From: Hyaloperonospora brassicae | Lineage: Eukaryota > Oomycota > Peronosporomycetes > Peronosporales > Peronosporaceae | DNA: 64,000 bases | Direction: 5' to 3' | Assembly (NCBI GenBank): GCA_947650285.1 | Contig: CANTFL010001401.1 | Coordinates: 248,001 to 312,000, forward strand | In this document: in pieces, positions 20,503-34,267 of the stretch | Layout of the letters: every line of letters starts with the position of its first letter | Numbering within the stretch: position 1 is the stretch's first letter | Notes under the pieces: model-generated | Told to the model about the DNA's origin: nothing | Databases searched by the model: none | What the model saw: the letters and a program-made list of their open reading frames with translations, nothing else | Translations under genes and position numbers: made by a program

Positions 20503-23500
20503 CTTTAAAGCATGTATAATTAAGGTAAGATTTCCATCTTCACATACTATATTTTTAGCCAATCAGCAAAACTCCACACTATATTTGAGTGAACGAAGCC
20601 TGCTAGTGCTCGTCTCATAATAAAATCATTCTGTTGCTAGGACAGGATCCAATATTTTTGTAAATTTTAATAAAAAACAAAAGCTACATGCACAACTTAT
20701 ATGATAGAGCGCTCATGACGAATGAAATATGCAAATATGTGAATGAAAAGCACTGCCTTGGTGTTGGGAACCTCATCGAATCATAAAACTTATATTTGAC
20801 AGCAAAATATTTACGCAAAATAGCTAATGCAATTTAATGACGTTGAATTTTACATAGAGCATAGAATAGCAAGGGACGCGCATTTTGCATTTCGCATTAA
20901 GCAAAATATTACGAATAGACTGCTCATTATTAAGTAGGCCTACGGCAACATCAACCCCTATTTGGGTTAACTTAAAAGACCCAGCACAAACATCAAGGAG
21001 TACCAGAATTGGATATTACGAGTGGCAGTATCGAAATTTGATTAAAAAAAGTCGCATAAAAAGACGACAAAGTGTTTCAAGGTAGATATCTTCTCTCGTT
21101 ATAGTTCTTCGTGAAATACGTATTTTTTTCGATAATTGCACTTGCCTTAAACTCATACACGTAGATATAGTGCAGACATTGGGCATCGCGATGTCAACAG
21201 CGACACGTTCTTTCCAAATATATGGATAAATTGAGGGTTCGAGTGGCTCAGCATATATGGTGGTAGCAGGTTTGTTGGCAGCCCATTTATTATTTGTTTA
21301 TATTTGCCTCTTTAAGTCAAGCAAAGTACATTATCATTATAGAAATTCTTAAGGTGATCTATAATGATAAGAACAGTTAGTATTAATGTAATACACGTAT
21401 TTTTATTTGTTCGATTGACTAATAATTGGATTCTAGCGTTTTTAATAAACTTGATTGCATTTTCAACGAACGACGGACATAAATAGTTTAATTTGTAGAC
21501 TGCTTCAGAATTTAAATGACACGTAAGCGCGACGAGTTTTAGTATCAGTCATTTGTATTGATATTACCTGGTAAGTACAATTTATTATAGAACTACCAGG
21601 TGCAACGCTGAAATTCCACGTGCTTTACGTACCGTCGCTTCGAGATTAATTATAAATTCGAAACAATCCTAGCCTTTGTGATAAATCGCAGCTTAAAAAC
21701 TAAAAAACGCTTATTTTACGACTTGTCTTTAGTACATGTTTCTATCCTCATTTACCGTAATGACTTCACGAACTTCATCTATTTCGCTGTCGTTGATGAC
21801 GCCATAGCGGCACACAGTATACCATGACAGATATCGTCCACTATTGGTGGTTTCTTTCCACCTTCTTCCAATATATATGATCGTCCATAAAAAGTAAAAG
21901 ATATTAAAGTTTCAATGGCCGAGTACGAAGTCTTCGCCTTTCCGCGCCTCCGTCGTATATTTCAGTGTCTCTATATTCATTGAATATCAGATCTTGAATA
22001 CACAAAGAGTAAAATAATCTTATTGTTTGTAACACACCATGGAAATTTACAAGAGCAAGATTTAAACGCCGAAATTTGCGTTCGCATACCGAGGAAAATT
22101 ATACCAAGATCTCCTGCTAAAGTTATAATCGAGATACCAAGCCTTACATATAAATAATACTTACGGTCAACTTCTATGTCAACCATCGTCTTTTCGTAGT
22201 CATTAGAATACCAGCAATTGAAACAGATTTAGTTTTTACTAGTAAACGACTACTATTATAATTATTCAAACAACATTCAGGTTAGTCAAGTTTTGTGTAG
22301 ATGATATGACATTGCGACGTATAAACGCTAATGGAAAGCATCGTCAGACCCATTGAGCGTTGTCTGGGAATTTACGAGATCTGTCAAAGCAGATTATGTG
22401 CGATAGAAAACGACCTTGAGCACTAAGGCGTATCGTATGGATAAATCCATTTGCTGCCCTTGTTTACCACGCTGTTCATTTATGTGCTTGCGAATGTTCT
22501 TTTAATCTTGTGTCGACCTTATTATATGGAACATATCCATCTCATGTTTGTAGAATGGATGTCAAGCTCACACAATGTTAATAACCATCTACTATTCGTT
22601 TTCAGTAGTAGTATAAGGTAGTTTTATACAACAAATCGATCCCACATTTCACTAAATTAGTTGCAGATACAGTTGCCTCGCCCTTCAGACAAGACAAGTC
22701 GAATTGGACTTTTATGTCTGTTGTTGAGTCGGTAAAATGAAGTGCAGGAAGGAATCAGGTGGAGAAATGGCGTAATTTTGCACTACACGATAAAATTCGT
22801 GAACTTGGAAACCTCCATGAGCCGCTTTGTATTTGATATTTTTGATATAATAATGCTTATATACGAAATTAATTCCTTAAGCTATCCAAGCTTTAGTTTT
22901 ATATCTGGACAAGACAGCTTTACTTACCCGCAAACGAGGCGAAGCAATACCACTTAATGGTGGTGAAATGTGCGATGAATACTTGTAATGAACTTGGTGC
23001 TTCATATCCTTCAACTTCCATGTGTAGGCCTTCTACTTCGAACGGGTTAGTGCAGAGGATAGTGCGATCGTTTTTAAATCTTACATGAATACTGACCTGT
23101 ACAAGATCGAAACACGAACGAGACTGACCTGTCGGCTTTAACTAGTGCCATAATTTGGCGGGAAAATCTCTTGCGTTCCACAGCAGTGTGGCGACTCGAC
23201 TGCAAGAAAATCAGGATTATTTCGAAGATTCTTCGAGTTTCTAGCTCATTTATAAGACCATGACACATTGTTTTATCATGCTATTGCTTCTCCCCTGCAA
23301 TGCTCCTGGTGGCCAACATGGTGCCTTGTAGCCGACATCGTATACAATGAGTGTCGACAAGCAGACGGATAGATTTCGCTTTGGAGACGCATGAATGACC
23401 AAATTGGCGATACAATTATAAGGCTCGCTGACGTTGCAATGTTTAGACACGCCATCCTGGATCATCCGGGTTTCACTAGATCTCACGCTGCCATACATGC

Positions 23501-26500
23501 GGTGAAGCGAAGGCAAAAGAAAACATATTTATGAAGGCGTGAACTGGAATATGTGCACAAGGAACTTATATCAAAATTGCCGCTACCTTGTACACGTGGT
23601 GGTTTCGATTGTGCGAAATAATATCGCAACATTTCGCAACGGCTGCAAAACTAACGTTCCGGTACTCTTATGTGGAGTGATTAAGGCATCAGCTGTCACC
23701 ACCGTCTCATTCAAATAGCTTTAAATGGCTTGATCCATCCTGTGGAGTATCGAGAGTATATAGTTGCGGTCTGACGAATCACGCGATTCATTTGCAGCAT
23801 GTACACGAACAAGTGTCGGACTCAGTGCCAATAAAGGCCGACACTCTGAAGTGTAGGATTACGTCATCTTATATTCGACCCTTTCCCTTAGTGGATCGCG
23901 TCATTTAAAACGTAAACAACATATCTTTGCTATAGCGACGTGACTTGCTGCGGCATATAGTTTCAATTGTGACGTGTGACGCGTGTTGCACTTTGTGGCA
24001 GCAATAACAAAAGCGTGTCAATTGCCAGAAGACGAGTATCAATTGTCCAAATTGTAGGCTCATTTCACATTTATGACCTGAGAAGGGTACTAAATTAAAT
24101 TGCAGAGCTGTTGCATTAATTTACGAGCAATTCACCTCACGAGTTACACAGCTTTGATCCCATCTGCATACCACATGACTTTGCGTGACATAGACTCTAA
24201 ATCGCGCAAAGATGCCTTGATTTGTGCAATTTCTAATGAATATGGACAGAAGCAGCAAGCACAGTGTACGAGAGCAATAATGAGAGGTACAGCAACCGAA
24301 TGAAGAGTGCGAACATCTCCACGCAACGGGCTGGCCTTACTGTTATTTATGATTCCTTCGAATGACAGCCGATCTAATGATAACGATGGAGTGCTAGGGT
24401 CAGACATTGTTGATACATCGCGTTGAAGTGTGTGACGTCGAGCGATTGTTTAATCTGAATGCATCGATGTGAGCCAGATAGATGAACAAGTGCAGCGCTT
24501 ATCTCGACTCATTGAGGCAACTGTGTACACATACATTTGCCAGGAAGTCAGTCGTCGACATGTCTAGGCTCTCCGCCTTTTATCGCCTGAACAGTGACTT
24601 GAAGGCAATGACGAAGGTAGGAGATTCGCTTTGCTCCGACGTCCCGACGTAAGTCCGGCGGTCGCGGCAAGAGCTCGTGACGCTTTGAGATCTGAGATTC
24701 ATAAGACGTACGCTTTACGTCGCGCAATCAACGGATGACCGCTCCATATGCTTGTGATGGCGTCAGCATGAGCACCTTATTCTTGGCTACAGCTGAATGT
24801 CGTGTATCAAGGCATGCAAATAAAAAGCGCTTTTCAATTGATGTACGACGATTTAGATTACACACATACCCCGCTCTCCTCGTGCAGCGATAGCAGAAGG
24901 GAGAGGGGGGTCGTCCAATTTACGGCGTCGCGCCTTGCAAAGTCGTGACGTCGACGCTGAGGCTTCTTTGTCGCTCGAAGCAGTGCTCGGTAGGTCACGT
25001 TCACGCTGATCCTCATCCCCCAATCAGCTATTTCCTCATGATACGTTTGGGTTACACCCGAGTACGTCTCACCCATCCCTTCTTCACGGCCCCACGTCGG
25101 TCTCGAGCTGTGAACTTCGCCTTCGCTGCGGTGTCGCAACCGGCTACCAGCTGTGAGCACGTGGAGATGGGACTTCGTGTCGCTTCGTCTCGTTCATCAG
25201 TAAAAGTAAACCAATAGCTGCAGCTGCATCTCGTTCGGGAACGCGAGGACTGCTGTCCGTATACTTTGTGCGAGTCGCCTGACTCGCGTACAGAGTGGGC
25301 GGTGGCGGCTGGCAGAACGTCCGGTGCGATGGACGCCGCCAATCTTGAACTGCCATGACGTCGTGGGTGACGAAGTGGCGGTTCGACTTTCTGCCTTCCA
25401 TGACATTGCCGATGACGTCGTCACTCAGGTCGCGATCGTTGGGCGGACGGAGCGTGCACGAGTTCATTGAGGAGGGAGTAATTCGTCTCCGTAGGTCTGC
25501 TGTCGAGTCCCCGAGATGTAAAATGATGATACATACGTATAATGTATGATAAGATGGAAGGGATAGGCACTGTCGGCCTGAATCTTTTATACGACTGTAT
25601 CTCTGGACAGTTGCTACGAATGATTGGGGGCGTTTATAGGCGGATGCCAAACCTGATCACGCGGACTTTCTCTAGCGATCGCTCGATTAGCATACGAAAA
25701 ATCAATGAGCTCAGCGTCATTTTTCTCACGTGCAGCAACAGAGTCCACGATTCTACTATGGCTCCCATCGACGGGGACCGCCTAAGCGACAAAGCATGAA
25801 CGACGAGTCCCAGTGGATGTGTACGGTGCTGATTTCATTTAGCAAATATGTGATGGATGAAAGGGACAACAACTATCGCTGTGTTCGCCGTTGGCGTCGC
25901 CGAGCACCCACACACGGTCCGTTGATGAGAGCAAAAACACAGGGCTCACGACTGTACCAGTCGCTGCATTTTCGGCATCACTGAAGATTCAAAACGTCAA
26001 TCGAAGTGCCACGTGTGCTCGTCGTCATGTTGTAATGATTACTCCGGCTTTCACTGCAAAGCTGTCTTGCAAGTTGCAACCCAGTGGTGCACATGCAGGT
26101 CATATGCTAGCTGCATGCGACCGGTAGATGGAACAAGCTGAGCTGTCGGAAGCCTTCTGTTTACGACGTGTTTTGTTACGCGACCACTTTACATCAAGAA
26201 AAAGTGGTAGACAGTTATGCCCAGTAGAGTTTGGGCCTCATAGCTGCTGCAGGAAAACAATACGTGGCGTTCATGAATGGGACGATGCATCACACGTCCG
26301 CGAACCTAGCCCATGTCAGTCATCCACAAATACCTCCCATCTGCTACCCGAGGACCACATCCCAATCGAAAGGAATTATGCGCTTTTGCGCCCTACATGG
26401 TGTAAATTTATACGAGCATTGGTGCACATAGTACGTTATGTATAGCAGAAGCAAAGACCACCACGTGTTCATGTCCATCTTGCAACACTTCAGCACCTTC

Positions 26501-27900
26501 CGTGTATCCCACGCGTCCACAATATATCATACTATCGATTCATGTCTCTCTTGCCTGTGCAGTAAGAGATGCATCAGTAGGTCAAAATTGGTCAAGATTC
26601 TGCTAGCTCGACGCGCTTACGAGTCGTTATACAAGGTACATGGACACAATGAGCAGTGCTTTGGTCGATGACGAAATCTTTCACTAAAGCTCAGGCATAT
26701 CCGGGTTGATAAGAGAAAGCGCCGCTGAACTAGTGCATGATCTTTGCAACGTGCAGACTGCATTCACGCGTACACGAGTGGGTCTCTTTTAGACGATTAA
26801 AGTGAAGAGCCACGTCAGATGCAGCGAGTGATAACGGCGATTGTGCTTATGTCTGCACATCTCACATGGACAATGCAAATGAGTGATGTACTACGGTATC
26901 TACTGTTACTGTTGCTTGACCCTGTAGAAAATGAATGAAGTCGCATGACAATCAATATGTATCTTGCAAATGCTATTCGACACGCCGTGCTCTCGCAAAA
27001 TATAAACGGGGAAGGATCGAAATCGGAGGTGCGACTTAAACAGGTAAGCTAAAAGAAAAACAAGCATGAGAAGATGCCCTCGAGGGTACAAAAATAGTAC
27101 GAAGTCTGCTTCACGTGCACATATACTCTTCAGGAAGATATCTACAAGGATCAAAATGATGCTTCTTCGATTACGTGGCTTAACTGAAATGCAAAACGAA
27201 ATGCCAGCGTGCCTTTTCTGCAGATGTATACCGCCTTTGCCAATATCGCTCTTGTTGCGGACTCTGCTTCACCTGCACTTCATAAGTTGAATGATACCTC
27301 GTACTCAAGCCAGCGCAATGACACACTTATTCGAATTTTGCGAAGTCGGAGTCGGTTTACATGACACTGGAGAGCTCTCGGATGGTCACACACTTGTGCG
27401 AAAGGTATGAGCTCGCGACTGCTGTCGTAAGCGAATGCGATACCATTTCACGATTGTGCCACTTCAAACAGCGATTGTGCAAATGTGATTACTCTATCGC
27501 GTTGTGCTAGTATAAGGATATTCGTTGAGATGCCACAACATGTCAATCATAAGCATGAGGTCATGAACATTTGTACCTAAACTGTGCTAAAAAAGAGATC
27601 GAATATAGCAGCGGTAAAAATTCTGCCGCCCGATAATATTTATTATCTGTCTTGAGATGATATCTCTTCAGCGTTAGCAATTGTGTCAGCGTACTTACTC
27701 GTTCTTATATACCGCGCCATGTAGCGTCGAACAGTTCGTTGTATTGAGCCTCAATTCATGGCCTTGATGATTGACTTGGTCTCAAATACCACACAGCTTG
27801 ATTGTTTTTATCTGATAGAACTAACATCTATTCTATCCAGGCGCGGTAGACAAAGGACGTGGAACTGACATCTGCATAAGCACTTACCAGCACTTGGATA
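20503..27900. other. No recognisable genes
   Basis: 20.5-24 kb is AT-rich and stop-rich. From about 24 kb GC content rises visibly and random ORFs become longer on both strands. Examples are 25144-25650 and 24858-25160 on the minus strand and 24945-25217 on the plus strand. These overlap each other and show no motif I can identify, so I do not call them genes. A small inverted repeat ACCTGGTA/TACCAGGT lies at 21566-21601. Confidence 0.45.
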
Positions 27901-27909
27901 AAACACAAA

Positions 27910-28281
27910 ATGCTGGATCCACCTGAAGCGACGGTTACGGCATTACGTAGTGTCGTCAATCGATTCAGCCAGCTATGCAGAAGATATGGTTTGATAACTG
28001 CTTTGCCCTGTCGGATGGTCAGCACCTCGCTATTCTTGGAAGTATTGCAAGTGTGTTTAACAAGTCAGACCGTTATGTCATGCAAACATTCAACTCAAAT
28101 GAAATGTTTGAAGATCAAATTGGCGGGATGTTCCTTTACCAAAAAAATGAATGTTGTCTGTTTATTGCTAAAGACGACATGTAGAACTTATGCTAGCAGC
28201 TGTGTATTCAATTATGAAAACCATATGGAGGTGAAGCTCCGGCACAAGGAAAGAGTCACCGTGTGTAATCATTTAAAGTAG
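27910..28281 (+). pseudogene. Possible hAT-type transposase relic
   Basis: Two overlapping plus frames (27910-28281 and 27975-28184) together resemble the catalytic-domain entry of oomycete hAT transposases. KIWFDNCFALSDGQHLAILG corresponds to the usual FDGW....HY(V/L)A(I/V)(F/Y)A segment, followed by DRYVMQTF. NVVCLLLKTTC corresponds to (N)VVCLIGDNC. The aromatic and acidic landmarks are altered (FDNC for FDGW; KTTC for GDNC), and one frameshift would be needed to join the parts. No terminal inverted repeats were found. The assignment rests on pattern memory only, and another origin is possible. Confidence 0.3.
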
Positions 28282-28771
28282 TCAGAGCGCACAATCAAGA
28301 GTGGGAGATGTAGCGCAGTACGTTTACGTGATCGCGATGACGCCAAATATGAGATCACGCTAGTAAGGATAGACCCCGGACTTAGTTAGATTATAAGCTA
28401 TAGGACACTAGATACGTTTGCGATATCTAGTGCGAAAGCTTCCATTTTCGGTGCGCATTATATTAACAGTGTCGTCGCCTTCACGATAGCTCGTCACTGT
28501 CACATGACCCAAATCAATTTCTGCGGTCTGAAACGCAGATGCAACATGTATTCATGCTTTCTGATATCCTCATAGTGATGATCGACAATTCGTGTCAAGC
28601 GAGTGTCCGCCAGTCTGTCGCGAGTGTGAATATTTTTACTACTAATGCAGGACCACTATGATTGAGCGACGTCTTTGCTTGCAATGTGTACCAGTACGAT
28701 CAAACACGATACTTGTTGTTTGCAAGCAACATCATTCTACTCGTGATACAGGATGTAGGTCAATAGCAACT
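28282..28771. other. Short unassigned stretch
   Basis: Nothing recognised between the possible hAT relic and the small ORF at 28772. Confidence 0.4.
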
Positions 28772-28936
28772 ATGAAGCTCGCCCTTTACAGTGCATGGAT
28801 TTGCTTCGCCATATCATGCGCTCGTATACAATTGATGCTACAGCCTGATTTCTATAAGCCGGTTTTCACCAAAAACTGTGAAGACACAGCTGCCACAGAA
28901 AGGCTTTTCTCGCATAACGATCTAGTGCTTACATAG
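28772..28936 (+). CDS. Small ORF with signal-peptide-like start (doubtful)
   Basis: A 54-codon frame beginning at ATG 28772 reads MKLALYSAWICFAISCARIQ, a Lys followed by a hydrophobic core and a small-residue site (SCA), as in secreted proteins. The remainder is short, with one further Cys and no RXLR or other effector motif. The same frame is open for 38 codons upstream of this ATG, so the choice of start is a guess. It could be a chance ORF or the truncated 5' end of a secreted-protein gene. Confidence 0.15.
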   Translation: MKLALYSAWICFAISCARIQLMLQPDFYKPVFTKNCEDTAATERLFSHNDLVLT

Positions 28937-31900
28937 CGACTGGGCTGCGTCAAAGACTGACCTTGTGTGTGGCTACTAATTTTGTGTCTGCTCACACATT
29001 GATTCCGCAGTGAGGGATGAAAAGTCGATAAAAAGAAGCATCAAACACGATCTCTATTTAACAATGACACATTACGTCTTCATCGTTATCGTCAGAGACC
29101 CTAACTCGAGTACTTGTCTGGTGCTGGTAACTCAGGCCTATCCTTTTCTCTGCAGCCCACCTTACGTAGAGTGGCCAGATTTCGCTGCACACATGGTTTT
29201 GCTACAACTTGTTTTTATTCATAGTATAAATCCAGGGGGAAATGTACCAGACCAATTACCAAAAAACGTTGCGTAGCACGATGCGAGCAAAAAAGGTGCC
29301 AAATAGGGAATAGGAGTAAATTCAGAACAAGGTAAAAAATAAACGAGAAAGCACTAAATAAACAACAACACCACTGATGTGTTCTATACCGCAGAATGTA
29401 CACGTGCCTGGGATCAATCATTTATACATTCACGCACCTTTACTTCATCTACTCTTATACTTCATCCATTCGAACCCTAATCAATTTTTTCGTTAGCAGA
29501 CGTCTGTGCAAATCTGGATTTGGTAGTGATTGCTTGATACGTAAGGTAAAAGTAATGTATAATCGTTATAAACCATATGCTCCTAACTATGCATCCAGAT
29601 CTTCTGGGTTGACATAGTACAAAACGTGTAACAGCCGTCGCTATTATTATTTAATGATGTGAGCTAAGATATCGCCGTGTTGAAATGGCGCGTACACAAT
29701 GCTATGTAAGATGTAAAAGGCACGACCCGAAGCAGTATGAGGCGACGGATAGACAAACAACAATAAGAGGAGCAGAGAAAGTGGAGATCTGTATACATTA
29801 TCTTCGAGCCATTCAGGTGGCCACGAATTCTTGCATAACGACTTGAATGTATCGCACGCTGACGAAACAGGCTATGTCAATGGAATGTTAAGGTCAGCAC
29901 AAAAGAAGAAGTTACTGATGGTGGTAGTGATGTTGATGTTGATACGGATCGTGCAGTACGGATGCAATAAAGATTGATGCAATTATGATATCTGAAGTAC
30001 AGCAAACAAAGACACATGCATAGCACTGCGGTCTTTACGGTCTTATCGAACACGAAGCACGATATTTTACCCTCGACGAAGCTACATTCTTACCGTAGTT
30101 GCTGTACCTTAAATGACATAAAAATTGATTTTTTGCATCGTAGCGGTTATGCTTGATACGGCAAAGGTGCTGGCATGCCACAACCTATAGGGTATATATA
30201 CCATATCAACGGAGACAATAGACAGATCTGGCATACCCAATCGCCGGAAAGCATTTTCTGTATAATAAGGAGCGACATTTTTTAAGAATTAATGTAACAT
30301 TATCAAAAATATTATCTATATTTATGTGATATATTGCAAATGTGCATTCGGTCGTTTAGATAACATCAGTAGTGCTCTGTAGTGATCGTGTTTAGCTGGT
30401 GTATATGTTCGAACTTTCCATCTTGTGGTGCGATTATATTTTTATTTATATTACCTTCTACAATATTTATGTTCTCACCTCGTTATGTAATTACGAAACA
30501 CTTTATAAATAAATGCGCGATCGATAAAATGGTAAAGAGAAACTCTGCAGAAGGATACATTGATACTTAAGAAAAAAAGAACTCATATACACATTCGCGA
30601 ATTTCCAGCCCGAATCTCTGCCGAAAAGAACAAATAGTGCCGTAGCACTAGCCTGGTCATCCTGTGAAGTGCATATTACATACATTTTGATAGTGCGAAG
30701 GGCAATTGGCATTGGCACAATATGTGCACAGTGCAGAATATTTGACAAAAGCTTATTCAACGGTCCACGTGGCACTTAAAAAAGCGCATAGTCAGTGAAG
30801 CTTAAAAATCGCTTTCAGATTATTTTTAAGTTTTGATTACCGTAAAAGGATTCAAATTATCTCGAATAACATCCTGCTGACGATATTTCTTCGCATGTCG
30901 GAGGTATCAGAATGCCTTGAAGGTGGGACGGATACAAGCCGCACTCGTTGATGATATATTGTCTTCAATTACGGCAATATGGTAGACTTGTATTGGGTAA
31001 CATTATTTTGAAACACAATCACCAATGAGTCAGAATTTCGTTGCGCGAGTTCTTACAATGGACCCACCCAGCCGAAAACGATCGCCACTTGTCATTTTGC
31101 AAATGGCTGTACATTTTGCGCATCAATAATGAAAATGCTGACCGCAACAACAGCGAAGCTTTAGAAGAATGTAAGACTAGGCGATGAATCTCGAGCACAC
31201 TTGTTCAGTCATGCATGCATCACAACAACCTTACTCAAAAGCCATATACCGTTTGCACAGTGGCATTGTTGTTGGCATAAGACAACAATAAGTGCATCAC
31301 CGGGATAACTTCGTGTACGAGAAGTGATGAACAATATTGTGAATTGACTTAACCACTTGCAAGAGCACCGAAATGTGCTCAGTGATCGCTCAAAAAGTCA
31401 AACGAGATACATCATATCGCCACTATACTAACGTTAGATAATTGACACAAGATCTAAAACGGTCCTGATGCAGTGAATACTTACAATTAGGAGGGTAAAG
31501 AAACTGAACTTGGAATGCCGATGCAGCAGCTTAGCAATGTCACCCTCAATATAGCTATATTTGATCAGGCTTAATATTGGCTGCAGCGATTGCTCGTTGT
31601 GCAGCCGGATCATCAATTACTACGCTGGATTGCACTCGGTGCAATGGGTATCGAAATCCTTTTCGATGAAGTCAATAGGGTGTACTTATTCGTCAGTTCG
31701 AGTCGAGCGTACATGTCTTTCTTTTATTGCTTGTAATGTCACTCGAGCAAAGCCGTTTCAAGGCACTTCTCGACAGCTTTCAATCGTTTCATTCATCACA
31801 TTCGGTAAGTGTATAGCGGACGGCTGAATGACGTGCCGCTACGCGCAGTGTCGACTGTTTTGTTCGCCAAAAAGAACGACAGATGTACTGTAGTCATTGT

Positions 31901-33050
31901 GCACCAGTATGCAATTTTTCACATAATCCGCCCAGGTTACTTAGGCTCCAGCTTTTTATTTCTAGCACGACGAGTATCCGAATGGATATGAATGCAAGCG
32001 TGCAGAGCATTGAGAAGATACTTTATGCTGCGATGATCGAGGTTAGACCGCGAATGGTTCACAAGTCACTCCGACCTCAATCAACAACCTGAGGTGCGCT
32101 TCATCAAATCGCATCAATCATGATCGGCGTAGGAAAGTACCGATCGAAGATTGAATGCGACAGCTGGAGTGCCAAGCGGTCGTACATATTGACGTGAGCT
32201 CATTTAACAGACATGGCGAATTACTGATGCAAGCGATTCAGTATGTACGAAACAGCGGCTATGTAATGCATCATCATGTACAATTAGCAATATACGGTAC
32301 GCTCATCGATTAGAGAAATTAACCACAGCAGCACCACTTCATATGAACAGACCGAACAATCATCATGGCTAAATTCGCAACGATTAGCTAAGGCTAATCG
32401 TCGCGAAAACTCTCATGCATCGAATGTGCCGGCCTTCTCGCGAAACTGTCGATTGCACACTTGGCATCCACTATGGGCTGGGCATTGTGAGCTAAGCTCT
32501 TGGGCATCGTCATGCTTTGTGGCGTATCGATGAGGTCGTGAGACTTTCTGGTGGTATCTGCTGAGCTATGACTTCCGGTGTCGTTACGACGAATCGATCG
32601 GCCAATCAAAATGTACAAAGACTGTGTAATGTCTCTTTGAATAGTGTACGTGGACATGAACATTACACATTTGATCAAACATATACTTGCGCATAAAAAA
32701 CGGGCTTGATAATGTCATGTATGGCGCCCTATGTGATTCTGTAGTGAAGCAAAGTGGCTGTTAAGTGGAATAGCTTCAACTACACGCGCAACTTAGTTCA
32801 AAGCGAGCGACGAAGTAAGCAAGAAGTATTGGTACTGCTACGTGTATACACAAAGGATCTGTCACATGAAGCACGTGTCCACCATTCAGTCCAATCAGAC
32901 GGATCCGCAGCTGCATTCTTTTTTTGATAGCATGTCAGCAAGACCGATTATAGAAAACGTTCGTGTAAACATGTACTTCAGCTAAACATTACTTGCTTCA
33001 TGCGACTAACTAGTGACTGTAAGGCTACTCCACCTTACCAACGAGTGCAC
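28937..33050. other. No recognisable genes
   Basis: Short overlapping frames only. A perfect 8-bp inverted repeat ATTGTTGT/ACAACAAT lies near 31266-31290. I see no RNA gene or transposon motif. Confidence 0.45.
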
Positions 33051-34187
33051 TCAGTTCAGATTCAATGAGACTAGAGCCTTTCCACACACCAGCACCACAT
33101 CTTCCAGCGTACCTAGCAACTCGAGCATTGGCGTCAGCAAGTCCGATTCGGTGGTCATTCTAGTCACACGACCGTACCCAATGTCCCACTCGAATCGCGT
33201 CAAGCCACGCATGACAACTGCTCGGCCCAAAAGCTTGTCAGCAAGTTGGAGCTCGACGCGACCTGCACCTTCGCCGCATAAGTGTGGAAAGACACGGGTG
33301 AGCGTCTGCTGGTCTATGCAGAACGCGGTTGTAGTGCTGGCAATCAGCGTATCGACGCCACTCTTCTCCAAGCCAGTTAGATCAACCTCGGCGTCTCGAA
33401 AACAGAGCGAAAAGTGCTTCCAGCTACTCATGATCGCCTCAACACCACTTCCGTCGTTATACAGAACGTCTGGAGCCATAGTTGAGCGCAGAAAGTCGAG
33501 CTGGACGCTAGGTGTACTCATCGGGGAAGTCGACAACTTTTCTGCCCTCTCGATAGGTTGACGCCCGAAGCGGAACAAACGAAAGTAGTCCACTGCAACG
33601 TTCCAAAGTGTCATTTCTGTCGGAATAGCTGTGGCGAACGCCCGACGACGCTGATCGAGCTTGGAAATGTCAAGCTGTATCTGATGAATGCTGTCTTCCA
33701 GGGCTGCCATGTTGTCTTGTTGTTTTTGCCTGTACTTTATCTGCCGAGTCCGACGAATCTCACGTTGTTGTTTCTCGTGGTCAATGAACCAGTCCTGCAT
33801 GGACGCTTGGTATAGCGCGACCCGCGACGACATCTTGGCAACAGCCGCGTTGGTACGTGCGGCCGAAGAAAGCATCGAAGCGGGAATACGAAGACCGCAT
33901 ACCTCGTGTCGGTTTCTCTTTCTGTCCAAACACAAAGTCGAACCGTGGCTTGCGTGCACTTGGTCTTCTTGATGCCAATGTTCGACATCTTGATAATGTC
34001 CCTCGACTGATGCGTGTGATGCCTGCACTGCAACACCGCTAGACCATTGGAAATCACGATGGGTGGCATACCCACCGGGGACCTCAGCAGTGTCACCAAA
34101 GGAGCTGTCGCGCTGACTAACAACGTTCGCAATGGACGTCTCGCTTAGCACTCGGCTGCTTGGCTGGTGCAGAATGCAAGTGTCCAT
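33051..34187 (-). CDS. Oomycete bZIP protein, M96 mating-specific-like (gene A)
   Basis: A single intronless frame of 378 codons from ATG 34187. The N-terminal 135 residues are low in conserved features. A basic region follows at about 139-155 (EKQQREIRRTRQIKYRQKQQ), then a short zipper/coiled coil (about 157-185: MAALEDSIHQIQLDISKLDQ). The long C-terminal domain has the oomycete-specific blocks VDYFRLFRFG, VQLDFLRSTM, TLTRVFPHLC, KLLGRAVVMRG, RFEWDIGYGRV and LTPMLELLGT. This layout is that of the M96 mating-specific/bZIP family of Phytophthora, thought to act as nuclear transcription factors. The invariant Asn of the basic region (N-x7-R) is Arg here (R145). Gene B, 3.6 kb away and head to head, is a paralogue of similar length. 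Confidence 0.88.
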   Translation of the reverse strand: MDTCILHQPSSRVLSETSIANVVSQRDSSFGDTAEVPGGYATHRDFQWSSGVAVQASHASVEGHYQDVEHWHQEDQVHASHGSTLCLDRKRNRHEVCGLRIPASMLSSAARTNAAVAKMSSRVALYQASMQDWFIDHEKQQREIRRTRQIKYRQKQQDNMAALEDSIHQIQLDISKLDQRRRAFATAIPTEMTLWNVAVDYFRLFRFGRQPIERAEKLSTSPMSTPSVQLDFLRSTMAPDVLYNDGSGVEAIMSSWKHFSLCFRDAEVDLTGLEKSGVDTLIASTTTAFCIDQQTLTRVFPHLCGEGAGRVELQLADKLLGRAVVMRGLTRFEWDIGYGRVTRMTTESDLLTPMLELLGTLEDVVLVCGKALVSLNLN

Positions 34188-34249
34188 TGCTGAAGACTGG
34201 AAGCGTTTCTTCTACGACAGGTGTGGCTGTGCGGCTGAGACTGAGAAAT

Positions 34250-34267
34250 CCGAAATGGCGGAATAAC
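34250..34267 (-). promoter_or_regulatory. Possible oomycete initiator-like element of gene A
   Basis: On the minus strand GTTATTCCGCCATTTCGG resembles the oomycete core promoter (GCTCATTYYNCAWTTT) with one inserted base and a poor 5' end. It lies about 65 nt upstream of the ATG, a usual distance. The match is by eye only. Confidence 0.3.

Noticed and set aside
24858..25650. Overlapping ORFs of 100-168 codons on the minus strand, 90 codons on the plus strand
   Set aside because: No motif, mutual overlap on both strands, and no start context or promoter. Local GC content explains their length.
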